From Plazaster borealis (taxonomy: Eukaryota > Echinodermata > Asteroidea > Forcipulatida > Labidiasteridae), in the NCBI GenBank assembly GCA_021014325.1, contig CM037459.1:18440501-18504500 (forward strand): a stretch of DNA of 64,000 nucleotides, read 5' to 3'. The position numbers and the translations under genes were made by a program. Positions 10,647-21,478 of the stretch are shown one piece after another (within the stretch, counting starts at the first letter, position 1; each line of letters opens with the position of its first letter). The notes under the pieces were generated by a model, which saw only the letters and a program-made list of their open reading frames with translations, ran no database searches and was not told the origin of the DNA.

Positions 10647-13600
10647 ACCAAAGGGTAGACACACACACAGTAAATAGTACAACTAATCTGCATGGTTAAC
10701 CATGCGTTTCTCACTGGATCATAGGCCTATAATACATGTTCAATTCACCCGCTGTTTGTAGCATTAACACTCTGCTGGCTATCATAAATTATCAGCAAGG
10801 CACTCTATACAATCGTCACAATGTTGTGACAATAATTGTAGGAAAACGTCGCCCAGAATATATTCAGAAGAATATATTCACAACGAGCGTACAACTACAT
10901 ATACTTTAGACAACTCACTGTTATTTGATTTAGATATTTATACCGACTAGAATTTGTGACGTCCTGTAGCGTAAAAGTTACCCCCACTTATAAAAGTATG
11001 ATGAGTTACCGTGACGAATTGGGAATCCGTAAGCGGTCATCACGAACAAGTCTTCAATCAGCCTACTTCAAACTATTATTATACAAGAATGTTCACTGTC
11101 ACAAGTGATTGGTGATTGAATTCACGCCATTGAGGGCGGTAGCCAAGAATAATTAATAGGTACACGATTTTTTGTATTCAGAAAAAAAATGACTCATTAA
11201 AATATACGAGAATATTTCGGATACGCTAATACCGTTGTTAAATATTTAAAAACTCTATGCACTTTTTTTCATTGAGGAGGGCGGCAATATGTTCGATGCT
11301 CACTTTATAAACAGCCTTAAATTAGGATAAAAAGTAGCTTACGAACTATACGCATTTTAGGCATATTTATTACCAATCCAAGCATTTTATTTGTTAGAAA
11401 CCTGTCAATAAATAAAAGTCTCTAATCAATGAATGCACGGTTTCTTTCGGGTATAAGGTTGAAGCCACAGATCTTTGGTTTTGTAACATTTGATTCATTC
11501 ACATATAACAAGCACAACCCGAGAACATTTCATCAAATGAGTTGATCCCATTTTAGCCAAAAAGAGATTTCTGTGATTTTGTACATGAATAATAAGGGGG
11601 GGTTCTCGATTTGAGCAATCCTAATAAAGAACCAATGCCGAGTAGGCCTAGGCCCTATTGTGGAAAGTTTTCTCCGATATTGAAGTTTCTTTTTGGTTAG
11701 CATGTTGTATATTCAGATTGACAAGCATTATTTATGTATGTATTCATTTATTTTTTGATCATTGAACAAGACCCTCGCATGTGATGTGTTATGAGATCCT
11801 AATACATGTACATTAGTTACGTGTGTTCAACGCACGCTGTCAATCATTCTTTGTGTGTAAGGTCGTTAACCCTAGTGAGCGGTGCTAATATAGAATGATC
11901 TAGAGTAGTACTTTCTAGAAAACGACACAAATCCTTTATATACGGGCTGGGGGTAAATCTAGGACGGGACACAAATACTCAAGACTGGTGGAAGCTACGA
12001 TTTCTGTGATTGTGATTCAGCTCGTTGGAGAAGCTTTTGGTAGAGTTCGCTTTTGACCGAGTGCAGTTAAAGAGCTTAATTTAAATCCGGAAAGGATAGT
12101 TTCGAACTTAATCTACAGTTCGGTATTTTGGGGTCTTCTTCGCCATATTTTGTGGCGGGTGTCAGATTGTGTACCCGTCGTTGCTTCGTCTTCTTCTGGA
12201 CATTTTATCGGAGGGAGTTTACCCCGTGATAGCTCATAGTCACATCGGCAAAGAACTGTTTTACCGCCCCTGGAGTTGATCGTTTTAGAGCCAGTGTATG
12301 TGATCCTCGCTGTATCTTCTGTTGCCGTGATCCTCGCCTGTATTTCATCCAGGTTGACGTATTAGCCCGTAAGATACTTATGTTGTATAAGGTTCATCTT
12401 AATGTACACTTGTTTTATGCAATCAGTGTATGTTTGTTAAACCAAATCGGTAACTGAAGTGGTTGATAGTTTTATCATTAAATCACTTGGATTCTGTGTT
12501 CTTATACATCAGTGTCACCTTGTTTGATTTCTTTGTTGCATCTGAGAAAATTCAGGCTTTTTTTATTGATTTATATTCACGGATAGTTTGGAGATTTTTG
12601 GATCGTAACAAAATAATGTTACATGAACAAGTTCCGTCCGAAGAGGGCGCTGTAGGCTTTCGAGTGACTGGGACGTTAAACTGTAATTGTTTTCTCTATA
12701 GGGTGCACGACACTAAATAGAGAGAAAATGGTCTGCCAAGCCTCAATTCATAATGTAAATCAAAGATTTTAAGATCATGGCTTTTGAAAAACTGTCCAAT
12801 AATGTGCCCCTGGGGTACCGGCAGTTGACTTTCAACCTGGAGCACACTAGCCCTCGGTGATTGGCCCTATTTTGCTGCCAAGCGGAGAGCACTTTTCCCC
12901 AAGATTGAGTCTGGCTAGTTTACTCATTCAGAGTTGTTTTTCATTTTGGATGAGAACAAATCAAAAATTCAACGGCTAACCTACTGGAAATTGAAAAGAA
13001 AACGAATTTTAGCTGTCGGAAAATGTAATTATTTGATTGGATTTCAAGAGGCTGAGAGACTTTTACATAATGTTTGAGTATCAGTGAATATTTAGCGTTT
13101 AGCAGTAGTTGATATTGGGAGCCTGTTGGTGCACTCATCTAAAGCCGAGCTCAAATAGTTCGCCCTCTGTCGGTGAGTAATTTTTTCGACCCTCAATAGT
13201 TGCGTGAAAACTCGAAATTAACACAAATCAACTTACAGTGGCGGTATAAAGTTGTCCTTGAAGTAAGGGCATGATTTTACAAAGTGGTTAAGTTTATGGG
13301 TAAGTGACTTGCGTTTAAGGACGCTAAAATAGTAAATGATAAAATCCAGTGAAGTGATCTTAAATTTGGGAAATGGGTATGTGCTAAGTAAATGCGAAAC
13401 GTTATGTAATGTCTTGGGCCAAGACTAGTCTTGAAGCAATAATTATTTTCGATAACAATCTTAGTATGTGTTGGGTCATTATTTCTACCTCCATGGTTGG
13501 ATGTAGGCTTCAAAGGCATTATGAGTCAATGAACGTGTAACAAACGAAGAGGGCGCTGTTGAACACACCCCACGGGTGCACCACACAAAATATGCTTCCC

Positions 13601-15181
13601 ATAGCAACCAATTATATATGCTAACATTCAAAAATACACAAACATTATTTTAAAGTCTCTCAGCTTCTTGAAAACAAACTAAAAATATTTTCTGACACCT
13701 AAACTTAATTTCTCTTTTCGATTTTTAGCAGGTTATCCGTTTGGCTTTTGAAGTAGGCTGATCCACAATAAAAACACCCGTAAACAAGTAAACTGGCCAG
13801 ACTGGGAAAAATTACTTTACACTTTCTAGCAAAACATTGCCATTTGTAGAGGGCTAGTGTACCCAAACTGCTCCGGGTTGGAAGTCAACAATCCCAGAGG
13901 CACATAATTGGAAAACTTTTGTCAACAATACATGACCTTCAAATCTTTGATTTACAGAAAAAGTTATGGGTTTACATTTAATTAATGAGGCCCCGCGCAT
14001 GACTTTCTCTCTATTTAGTGTACCCCCATTTATTGGGATACTACCGAGGCTTTTTCCTGAATCTCCGTACGTTCGGCCAACAGCTTTGCTTTCGACCGCC
14101 AATTTGAACACAGGGGTCGAAACAAAGATACTTGTACCAAGTTAAAATAGTGCTGATCATTTTGCAGATGAAGACAAAGACATAGGCAGGCTACGGCTGT
14201 TGAAGAACATGATTGCACATCATTCACATAAAGAGAGACAAACATGAAATAGCTAAAACCTTTGACTGGTGCCAGACCAATCAACCACTAAAAGTAACTA
14301 AATGCACAAACTTACACGCAATGTTACTGACAAAAAAACAAACTTTTTCAATGATCAGAAATTTAATCATTTCGAATTATTAACTTATTTAACATATTTC
14401 TAAAATAACCTGGAATTCTAGGGCAAGTGACTAAAATATATATTATATTATAAACAAATTAAAGACAAATTTAGTTTAGCAAACATAATTATTTTGTGTT
14501 AACTGCTTCCCAGTCAGAAACCTTAGAGCTCGTAAGCTTCAATCGCATTTTCTTCTGTGCCGACAAAAACACATGACTGCGACGATGATCTTATGAATAT
14601 GTAGTATTTTCATTTACATTTACAAAAATATATATTGATGTAATAGTTAATGTGCATTGAGATATAAAAATATCAAAATCGGTAACTACTTTGTGGAGAT
14701 TGAAGGCAATTTTGAAGTGCAGTTGTATAAACTTAAAATATGAAACAAATTATGTGACTGTCCCATGATGCCTTAATGACATAGCAAAGTCTATACCGTG
14801 CAGTAAAAAAAAACATTACTCGTATATTTATCTAAAACACACAGAATTTCGACTCTTATTTATGCAGTTTTGTATTTAACTGTACAAAGTATGTTAAGAT
14901 TACTATTTAAAAAATATATATTATCCACTTCGCATAACACAATGGGTGCCTGCCTTAATTATGCCGAAATATATTTAAATATGCCACGCAGAACATTTGC
15001 AGTTGAAAATTAGATATGATTTGAGGCAGCTCAGTGGTCACTGTTTCCATTCACATTTGTTTAAATCGGTAAATCGTTGAATAAAGTAAAAGAAAGGGAG
15101 AGTCCACGGGAGAGGGTGTCCTTTGGGTGGAGAAGGGATCGGAAATGCATAACAAATGTATGGTTTTGGTGTACTCGGCGT
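10647..15181. other. Long spacer without a supported gene
   Basis: 4.5 kb with no convincing ORF or transposon protein. Two AGAGGGCGCT words occur (12642-12651, 13548-13557). A TTTATATACGGGC sequence near 11935, followed by less AT-rich sequence to about 12350, could be a promoter and 5' exon, but no coding frame follows, so this is only a possibility. Confidence 0.35.
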
Positions 15182-15486
15182 TTAAGGGACACGTTGCCTT
15201 TGGATTACGCGCTTTGGGCTATAAAATGCGTTTGTTATAAAATGAATATGGTTGGAAAGATGCTTTAGGAGCAAAATATAATGATCCACATATACCTCGA
15301 GAATGTGTGGTTAACCTTTTACTTCGTGAACTGACACGGTCCGGCATTTTGTAGAACCAAATTTTTGACTCCACACAGTGGCGGACCGTGTTAGTTCACG
15401 AAGTTAAAGAAAAACCACACAGTTTCGAGGGATATTTGTGTGCATCATTGTATTTTAATCTTCCCAACCACATTTTTTGTTTACAT
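15182..15486. mobile_element. TTAA element, GGCACATTGCCTTCGG family, right end lost
   Basis: It starts TTAAGGGACACGTTGCCTTTGG and has inner arms CTTCGTGAACTGACACGGTC and GGACCGTGTTAGTTCACGAAG that form a hairpin. The right terminus is missing and sequence passes straight into a reversed SINE fragment at 15486. Confidence 0.8.
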
Positions 15487-15556
15487 GGACTACCAATCGT
15501 AGTACACGGGAATTACGGTTTAAAACACCCGATAATGCCATCGGACTGCAGTCCAC
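15486..15556 (-). mobile_element. SINE body fragment
   Basis: CTACCAATCGTAGTACACGG followed by AATTACGG and a CCATCGGAC end matches the reversed body of the SINE at 18650-18690. Head and tail are lacking. Confidence 0.65.
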
Positions 15557-16029
15557 TGTCCGGTTTTATTAAAATAATCAGTACTCCGCCATTTTTTTTT
15601 TTTTTTTTTTATCTAAAAAATTCAGCATTCCCCATACACCTAGCCAAATAGCATGGTAATGTCTTGATACCATCCGGGGTCTTTTTCACACACAAAAAAT
15701 CATCAATGACCAGCTCTCCCGGAATTCCCATAGGAATTGCACAGCAGCTGCTTGACCTTGGTGTCAATCGCCACTACTGGGTGAAATGAACCATATGGTT
15801 TCCATATGGTTTTTTCTGTATACTTGTACAATGGCTGTAAGCAGTGACCTGCTTGTTTATTTGGATGAATTGAGTAGGGTCCATATCTAATGGTTTGGGC
15901 CATTTGAAATTGATTGGGTTCTCCACAAAAATTAATTACAGCACAATACAAACGGACTGTAGCCTACTGACCGATGGCCTCACCGTGTGATTTGTTTTTG
16001 ATGATGTCACGCAGGGTTAATGTTTCATG
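15557..16029. other. Spacer with a T-run
   Basis: It contains an 18-nt T-run at 15593-15610; no gene recognised. Confidence 0.4.
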
Positions 16030-16171
16030 CGAGGGACAAAGCAATCATGGTAAAGTATCTTGCTCAAGGAGTACAGGTGCCTCGACCGGGACTCGAACCC
16101 CGGCACTTTGCTGATCAGAAACACTAGAGCTCGAGTCCGGTAGTCTTAACCGCTCGGCCAAGACATGACAC
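16030..16171 (-). mobile_element. tRNA-Leu-type SINE head, minus strand, truncated
   Basis: The minus strand reads GGCCGAGCGGTTAAGACTAC (box A) and GGGTTCGAGTCCCGG (box B), then the SINE body up to the GGACAAAGCAATCATGG reverse match. It lies about 65 bp past the stop codon of LRR gene 1, within or just beyond its 3' UTR. Confidence 0.85.
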
Positions 16172-16173
16172 AG

Positions 16174-16179
16174 TTTATT
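16174..16179 (-). terminator. Candidate polyadenylation signal of LRR gene 1
   Basis: On the minus strand this is AATAAA, about 58 nt beyond the TAG stop at 16237-16239. It is the first AATAAA after the stop and lies right beside the SINE head. Cleavage would then fall in the SINE. Sequence match only. Confidence 0.4.
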
Positions 16180-16236
16180 AACTGATCCGGATTTAGTCTG
16201 AGCAATTCAAAATGACTCACTTGTGATTGAACAAGT

Positions 16237-18162
16237 CTACACTGTAGTGTCCGCAACAGACAATTTCGAACGTTTTTTTATTTCAGATGGTGGGTCTTCC
16301 CGCGTATCAACTTCTATCGGAGTTATTTTGGCTGGTGTGTATTTATGTTCTTCATTGCGACGGCTGTCAGTCCTGCTTGGACTCGCAACAAACGTTATGT
16401 CCGTGGCGTAGCTTTTATCCAGCTCATCGATCGTGGAACCAGCGTTCAGGAACGCCGAGGTTGGAGGTGGGTTTGACTGTGGTTCCTTGGGAGGCTTGAC
16501 TTTCTTCTTCACAGTCCGGGTGAAGTACCCTTTGCTGTAGGTGACCGTATGCCGGAGATAACAGATCAATAAAAGACCGCCAACTACGAACCAGATGACA
16601 ATGATGACGACTATGGTTACCCAATCCACCTCCTTACATGGAACGAAGGGCCCGCTGTCTCGGAAAGACTGACGGTAGAGGTACAAGGTTGGCAGATCCA
16701 GGTGCTTTGCAACATTGGGCTTGGAACAGACTAGGTCGTTGTGTATGGCCTCCTTCCAGACGAAATACTCCGCTTCCGGGTCGACTACCCAATGGAGCGA
16801 ACAGTTGCAGTCCCATGGATTACCGTAGATCGTCACTTGTTCCAGATCAGGCAAAACCTGGAAGTTTTCAAGTGACATTGTCGACAACAGGTTATCGTGG
16901 AGATAAATCTGTTTCATTGATGTTCCATTGAAGGCATACTCTGCAATATGTGTTATGACATTATCACTTAGATTGAGCAATACCAAGTTCTTGAAGTTAG
17001 CCACATCAGGCACAGAGGCTAACATGTTTCCTTGTAGATACAGACTAGTCAGTGCAGACAAGTGTGGTGAAGTGGTATCGCAAGAAACCACAGTGTTCCT
17101 GACTTCAACGCACGAAGTGGTGAACAAATTCACCAGCAGGTTTCCCGCCAAATTCAGCTCCGCCATCTGGCTCAATCCGTTGAATAAATCAGTTGGCAAC
17201 TCGGATAGGGCGTTCCCCTCCAAAGAGAGGGATAAAACGCCCTCTGTGGTCTGAAACAGGTCATCTGGTAACTCCATCAGATGATTTGAGCTGAGGGTTA
17301 CATTTTGAAGCTGTACCAAGTCATTGAAGCTGCCGGGCTCAATGGTTTCTATACTATTGAAGTCGAGATGCAGCTCCTTGAGATTGACACAACTCCTGAA
17401 AGTCTCGTTGTGAACAGCTTCCATGTCATTGCCAACAAGCTGTAACTCCTCCAGAGGGACATTCGAACTGACCTCGAACCAGTCCTCAACACTGGAGGTC
17501 AATGAGAGCGAATTGTACGACAAGCTCAGTCGGGTGAGCACCGTGCATGTCTTGAACCAGCCAACAGGGTCCGTGCTTAACAAATTTCCGTTCAAGTACA
17601 GGAGGCCGAGATTGGGCAATGGTTCAAAAACCGTCCCAGGGATAGAGTATATCGCATTGTTTTCAAGCCTCAGAGTTTCTAGTTTTGTGAAGTCCTGAAA
17701 GTCGTCTGCCGACAAGTAAGCCAGAGCATTCCCGCTCAAATTAAGAACCTCCAATGACGTCAGGACACGCAAAGCTAACGGGAATGAAGACAGTCTGTTG
17801 CCCGACAAATCTAATCTCTTAAGATTCGAAGGTCCAACCAAACTGCCGGGTTCGATGAATCCAATGATGTTATTATCCATAGAAAGACTCAATAACGATT
17901 CAAGCTTTACGAACGTGTCCTGAAGCAGAACAGCGAGGTTGTTCCCGCCAAAACTAAATGACGAAGTGTCGTTTGGCAAACCAGCAATGGGTACGTCATT
18001 GAAACCCATATTGGAGCAGTCCACGTGCAGTTTTGTCTGGTCGCAAGCACATTGAGATATCGAGTCCAAACAGTAGAATTCGAAGCCGTCAACGGTTACT
18101 CGAATAATCGCCACAAGGACGAGGTAGTGTCTAAGTAACCTCACTGTTATCGACTTCCCCAT
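16237..18162 (-). CDS. LRR transmembrane receptor-like protein 1 (641 aa, single exon)
   Basis: A type I membrane protein, intact from ATG (ATTATGG context) to TAG. Residues 1-26 form a hydrophobic signal peptide. LRRNT cysteines are C31, C38, C40 and C49. About 15 LRRs of the LxxLxLxxN type cover 65-447, broken at about 342-370 by a non-LRR island with two cysteines (C351, C361). LRRCT is 448-509, starting NPWDCNC, with C452, C454, C479 and C509. The transmembrane helix is about 514-536. The 105-residue cytoplasmic tail has a basic patch (RTVKKKVK), proline runs (KPPKEP, NPPPTS) and ends DTTV, which fits a class I PDZ ligand. There is no TIR, Ig, FN3 or kinase domain, so Toll-like signalling is unlikely; LRR adhesion receptors such as the LRRTM/SLITRK type are closer in layout. 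Many Asn-x-Ser/Thr sites fit a glycosylated ectodomain. Orthology cannot be named from sequence alone. Confidence 0.95.
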   Translation of the reverse strand: MGKSITVRLLRHYLVLVAIIRVTVDGFEFYCLDSISQCACDQTKLHVDCSNMGFNDVPIAGLPNDTSSFSFGGNNLAVLLQDTFVKLESLLSLSMDNNIIGFIEPGSLVGPSNLKRLDLSGNRLSSFPLALRVLTSLEVLNLSGNALAYLSADDFQDFTKLETLRLENNAIYSIPGTVFEPLPNLGLLYLNGNLLSTDPVGWFKTCTVLTRLSLSYNSLSLTSSVEDWFEVSSNVPLEELQLVGNDMEAVHNETFRSCVNLKELHLDFNSIETIEPGSFNDLVQLQNVTLSSNHLMELPDDLFQTTEGVLSLSLEGNALSELPTDLFNGLSQMAELNLAGNLLVNLFTTSCVEVRNTVVSCDTTSPHLSALTSLYLQGNMLASVPDVANFKNLVLLNLSDNVITHIAEYAFNGTSMKQIYLHDNLLSTMSLENFQVLPDLEQVTIYGNPWDCNCSLHWVVDPEAEYFVWKEAIHNDLVCSKPNVAKHLDLPTLYLYRQSFRDSGPFVPCKEVDWVTIVVIIVIWFVVGGLLLICYLRHTVTYSKGYFTRTVKKKVKPPKEPQSNPPPTSAFLNAGSTIDELDKSYATDITFVASPSRTDSRRNEEHKYTPAKITPIEVDTREDPPSEIKKRSKLSVADTTV

Positions 18163-18501
18163 AATGTCAATTTAAATATCCGAATATTTCGAACAAACGA
18201 TGAACAACCACTGTAGACTCTCTCTGTAAAGATACAACAAATCAGAAGAAACTAAAGTTGTCGATATTTTGTTAAAGTATACAGATGTTTGCCCTTCAAA
18301 CCAACAAAAAGCTTATCCCATCAAGCACACCCAAAAGCAGTGGTGCAGCACGGAGAGCAACCAATGCACGCCCTCTTGCGGACTAACTCAGTAATACCAA
18401 TTAGTCTATAGAATAATAAGTTATGATTATTATAGGGGTGAAGGTAGCTTTGATTTGTATTGTATTCTTATCAAAGGCGACAAAATGCATTGGGCTATTA
18501 T
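18163..18501 (-). promoter_or_regulatory. 5' flank of LRR gene 1
   Basis: On the minus strand, TTGTTGTATCTTTACAG ends at 18224, a good splice-acceptor-like sequence 61 nt upstream of the ATG. The 5' UTR may therefore be spliced, with the true promoter further upstream. No TATA box is evident. A GAGGGCG word lies at 18368-18376. Confidence 0.35.
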
Positions 18502-18824
18502 TATATATTTCTGGTAATGAAACCCAGGATGCCTCATAAGTGAACTTAATCACTGTAGCTCGCAAGCCTGAGGAAACACGTTAACAAGGGTGTTTGCTAT
18601 GTAAAGAAACACCGGGGTCGACCCTTACTCTTCCACGTGTTCACTACCAATCCTAGTACACGGGACCTACGGCCTAATGTCCCATCAGAAGGACAAAGCA
18701 ATTATGGTAAAGTATCTTGCTCAAGGACAAAAGTGCCACAACCGGATCTCGAACCCACCCTGCTGATCAGAAACACCAGAGCTCGAGTCCGGTGCTCTTA
18801 ACCGCTCCGCCATGACACGCTACA
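18502..18824 (-). mobile_element. tRNA-Leu-derived SINE, full length, minus strand
   Basis: Reverse copy of the 5877-6197 type: the tail (TTATTATATATTTC) is at 18502, the body includes CCTCATAAGTGAACTTAATC, and the head with GCTCTTAACCGCTCCGCCAT is at 18793-18812. Box B is damaged (GGATCTCGAACCC). Confidence 0.9.
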
Positions 18825-18919
18825 AATGAAAATGATCCCAAAGGCACAACACAATAATATACTGTACTTATCAGTCTACAAACTTTATAACCAGTAAACT
18901 AATGGAGGGAAACGGCGAG

Positions 18920-19295
18920 TTAAAGGCATCGTACACGTTTGGTAATTACTCAAAATATATATTAGCATAAAAACTTACTTGGTAACGAGCAACAGAGAGC
19001 TGTTGATAATATAAAACATTGTGAGAAACGACTCCCTCTGAAGTAACGTAGTTTTGAGAAAGAGGTAATTTCTCACTAAAATAATAAAAACTTCTTGCAA
19101 GAAGTTTTTATTATTCTATCTAAAAGCACACAAATTTGTACAACAAGGGTGTTTTTTTCTTTTATCATTTTCTTGCAACTTCGATGACCAATTGAGCCCA
19201 AATTTTCACAGGCTTGTTATTTTATGCATATGTTGGGATACACCAAGTGAGAACACTGGTCTTTGACAATTTCCAAACGTGTACGATGCCTTTAA
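18920..19295 (-). mobile_element. TTAA hairpin element, copy C (best reference copy)
   Basis: Both TTAA flanks are intact (18920-18923, 19292-19295), with termini AAGGCATCGTACACGTTTGG and CCAAACGTGTACGATGCCTT that are near-exact inverse copies. The centre (19080-19115) is a perfect 36-bp palindrome. A second stem, GTGAGAAACGAC against the later TTTCTCAC, lies beside it. Non-coding. Confidence 0.92.
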
Positions 19296-19738
19296 ACAAT
19301 GTTTACATAATTTAAGTCCAATTCCCCGAACATACAAATGATTTATACGGTACCTGTTCAATCCTGTTGTTGCATAGTTCCAAGCAGTGAACTATTTTGA
19401 CGAATAATGTTTGGGGGGTTTTAAAGCTGAATTAGGTTTTTGGGTTTTTTTATGAATGAAATGAAGTATGTTAACTTTTAGACTAACGGTAATTTTTACT
19501 GGTTCGTTCGGCGAGTTAAGCTTCAGAGGCGGTCATGTAATACAAGTTGGTGTGATGTTTTTATTAGAATGCTTTGCTGACTATATAACTCAGATTTAGA
19601 TTCAGATTCAGACTTATGTAACCATGCCAGCCTCATCATTCAAATCAGCAGTGAATGAGGCGAAGAATTGCTAGATTATGGTTCAGCGTTTTTTCACACT
19701 AAACACTTCGATTTCGAAGAGTGTATGCACCAGCACCT
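19296..19738. other. Spacer
   Basis: No gene; a short GATTYAGA repetition at about 19593-19612. Confidence 0.4.
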
Positions 19739-20116
19739 TTAAAGGCAGTGGACACTATTGGTAATTACTCAAAATATTTATTAGCATAAAACCTAACTTT
19801 GTTAACAAGTATTGGGGAGAGGTTGATAGTATAAAACATTGTGAGAAACGGCTCCCTTTGAAGTGGAGTAGTTTTCGAGAAAGAAGTAATTTTCCACGAA
19901 TTTGATTTCGAGACCGATGAGGTCTCGAAATCAACTTGCATCTGAAAGCACAGAACTCCGTGTGACAAAGTTGTTTTTTCTTTCATTGTTATCTCGCAAC
20001 CTCGATGACCAATTGAGCTCAAGTTTTCACAGGCTTGTTATTTTATGCATATGTTGAGATACACCAAGTGAGAAGACTGGTCTTTGACAATTACCAATAG
20101 TGTCCACTGTCTTTAA
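19739..20116 (-). mobile_element. TTAA hairpin element, copy D (divergent centre)
   Basis: Ends AAGGCAGTGGACACTATTGG and CCAATAGTGTCCACTGTCTT are flanked by TTAA. The body is homologous to copy C, but the central hairpin at 19903-19933 is a different sequence: 13-bp arms TGATTTCGAGACC / GGTCTCGAAATCA around a 5-nt loop. Confidence 0.9.
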
Positions 20117-21057
20117 CTTTAATCCGGACACGGAGTTTTTGTGCTCAAATTTTCCTCTGAAATCTTGTTATGACGGGGATCTTTGTAACGTGTGAGTTGA
20201 GGTGAGGTGGGGTAAGGTTGGTCGGACTCCAGTGCCAGTTCCCGTTGGATTCCACACACTTTTTATGAACACAACATGGACACATAACAATGTACTCACC
20301 TTGTTATTGTTGTGGAACTAGAGACACTGTTTAGACTGCCACGAGAAGCCTGACGTGTATGTGTGTACCACTATGGAGTGAGTTTGAAGAACATTAATGA
20401 CCTTCCATGGTCACGCAATCTTAAAGATTTCAGCACCTCTCTTCTTGGGACAGTCAGAAGTCGTAGAAGAGCAATTACAAAATGGAGTATCGATCTATAT
20501 GTCTCATTTGGAAATGTTACGGCCGCAAGGATACGCAGTGGTTCCGTTAACATTAACGATTGTAACCACATCGATCACAATGTCGCCTGCAAACAATCGT
20601 CATGGACCGTGGGTACCCCGGCGTCCGTGTGTGAAGGACCACACCACGTAGGAATGTACCCGGTACACAATGATCAAGACTCGAGCTCCTTCCACTCCAG
20701 CGCGGAGTCAACAGCTCACCAAGCCGAAACCACTTGACAAACTACACAATGGCTGGTTGTACTGACAATAGTTTGATTTGCATATATATAGGGCAGCGTT
20801 GCTATTTATGGGCCAGACAGTTCAGGCGGCTTAACAACCTAACTTTTCTATATGAAAGCACAACTGTGCGGCCTGCTTGATTGATAGGTACTCCGTGATA
20901 AGTAAGGAAGATTGTTTATGTTTAAAGTTTCATCAGAAAACTGTGGATGAATTTTAAGTTGTTGTATTTTTTTTAAACATTATGATAAGACAAACAACAC
21001 GGTTGTTGTCCGTAAACTAAACTGAACCAGACCCTCACATCAGATGCAAGGCTTTAA
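20117..21057. other. Spacer
   Basis: Both strands carry an open frame of 66-124 codons around 20363-20737, but they overlap each other and show no domain; not called. Confidence 0.4.
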
Positions 21058-21478
21058 TTAATAATAATAATAATAATATTAATGCAGTTCTATATAGCGC
21101 TTTATACTCCCGATGGGTGTCTCAGAGCGCTCAGTATCTTTCTTACCAGGTAAGTGGAGTTACGTGTTGAAGTATGAGACCTATTCCTTTGCATAGCACC
21201 ATGTAATGGTTTACAAGGTGCTGTGGCGCAATATGCAGCCAATCAAACCAGGAACACCGGGGCGAACCCCTTCTCTATAAGTGCACTGGGTTCTTTTACG
21301 TGCATTACATAACACACGGGACCTACGGCTTAACATCCCATCCGAAGGACGAAGCATGTGGTTAAGTGTCTTGCTTAAGGACACAAGTGTCACGACTGGG
21401 ATTCGAACCCACACTCTGCTGATCAGAAACACCAGAGCCTGAGTTCGATGATCTTATCCGCTCGGCCACGACACGCCA
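21058..21478 (-). mobile_element. tRNA-Leu-derived SINE, long body with (ATA)n tail, minus strand
   Basis: The (AAT)n tail is at 21058-21079, then a body with TATATAGCGCTTTATACTCC and GTCTCAGAGCGCTCAGTATC, and the tRNA head ends at 21478. The same long body occurs at 32797-33416. Confidence 0.9.

Noticed and set aside
16237..18162. Toll-like receptor assignment for LRR gene 1
   Set aside because: The cytoplasmic tail has no TIR domain; its 105 residues are basic and proline-rich instead.
19765..20022. Minus-strand frame in the TTAA element (also at 34041-34271 and 45735-45962)
   Set aside because: The frames recur only because the element is repeated; they are short, differ in frame between copies and show no domain.
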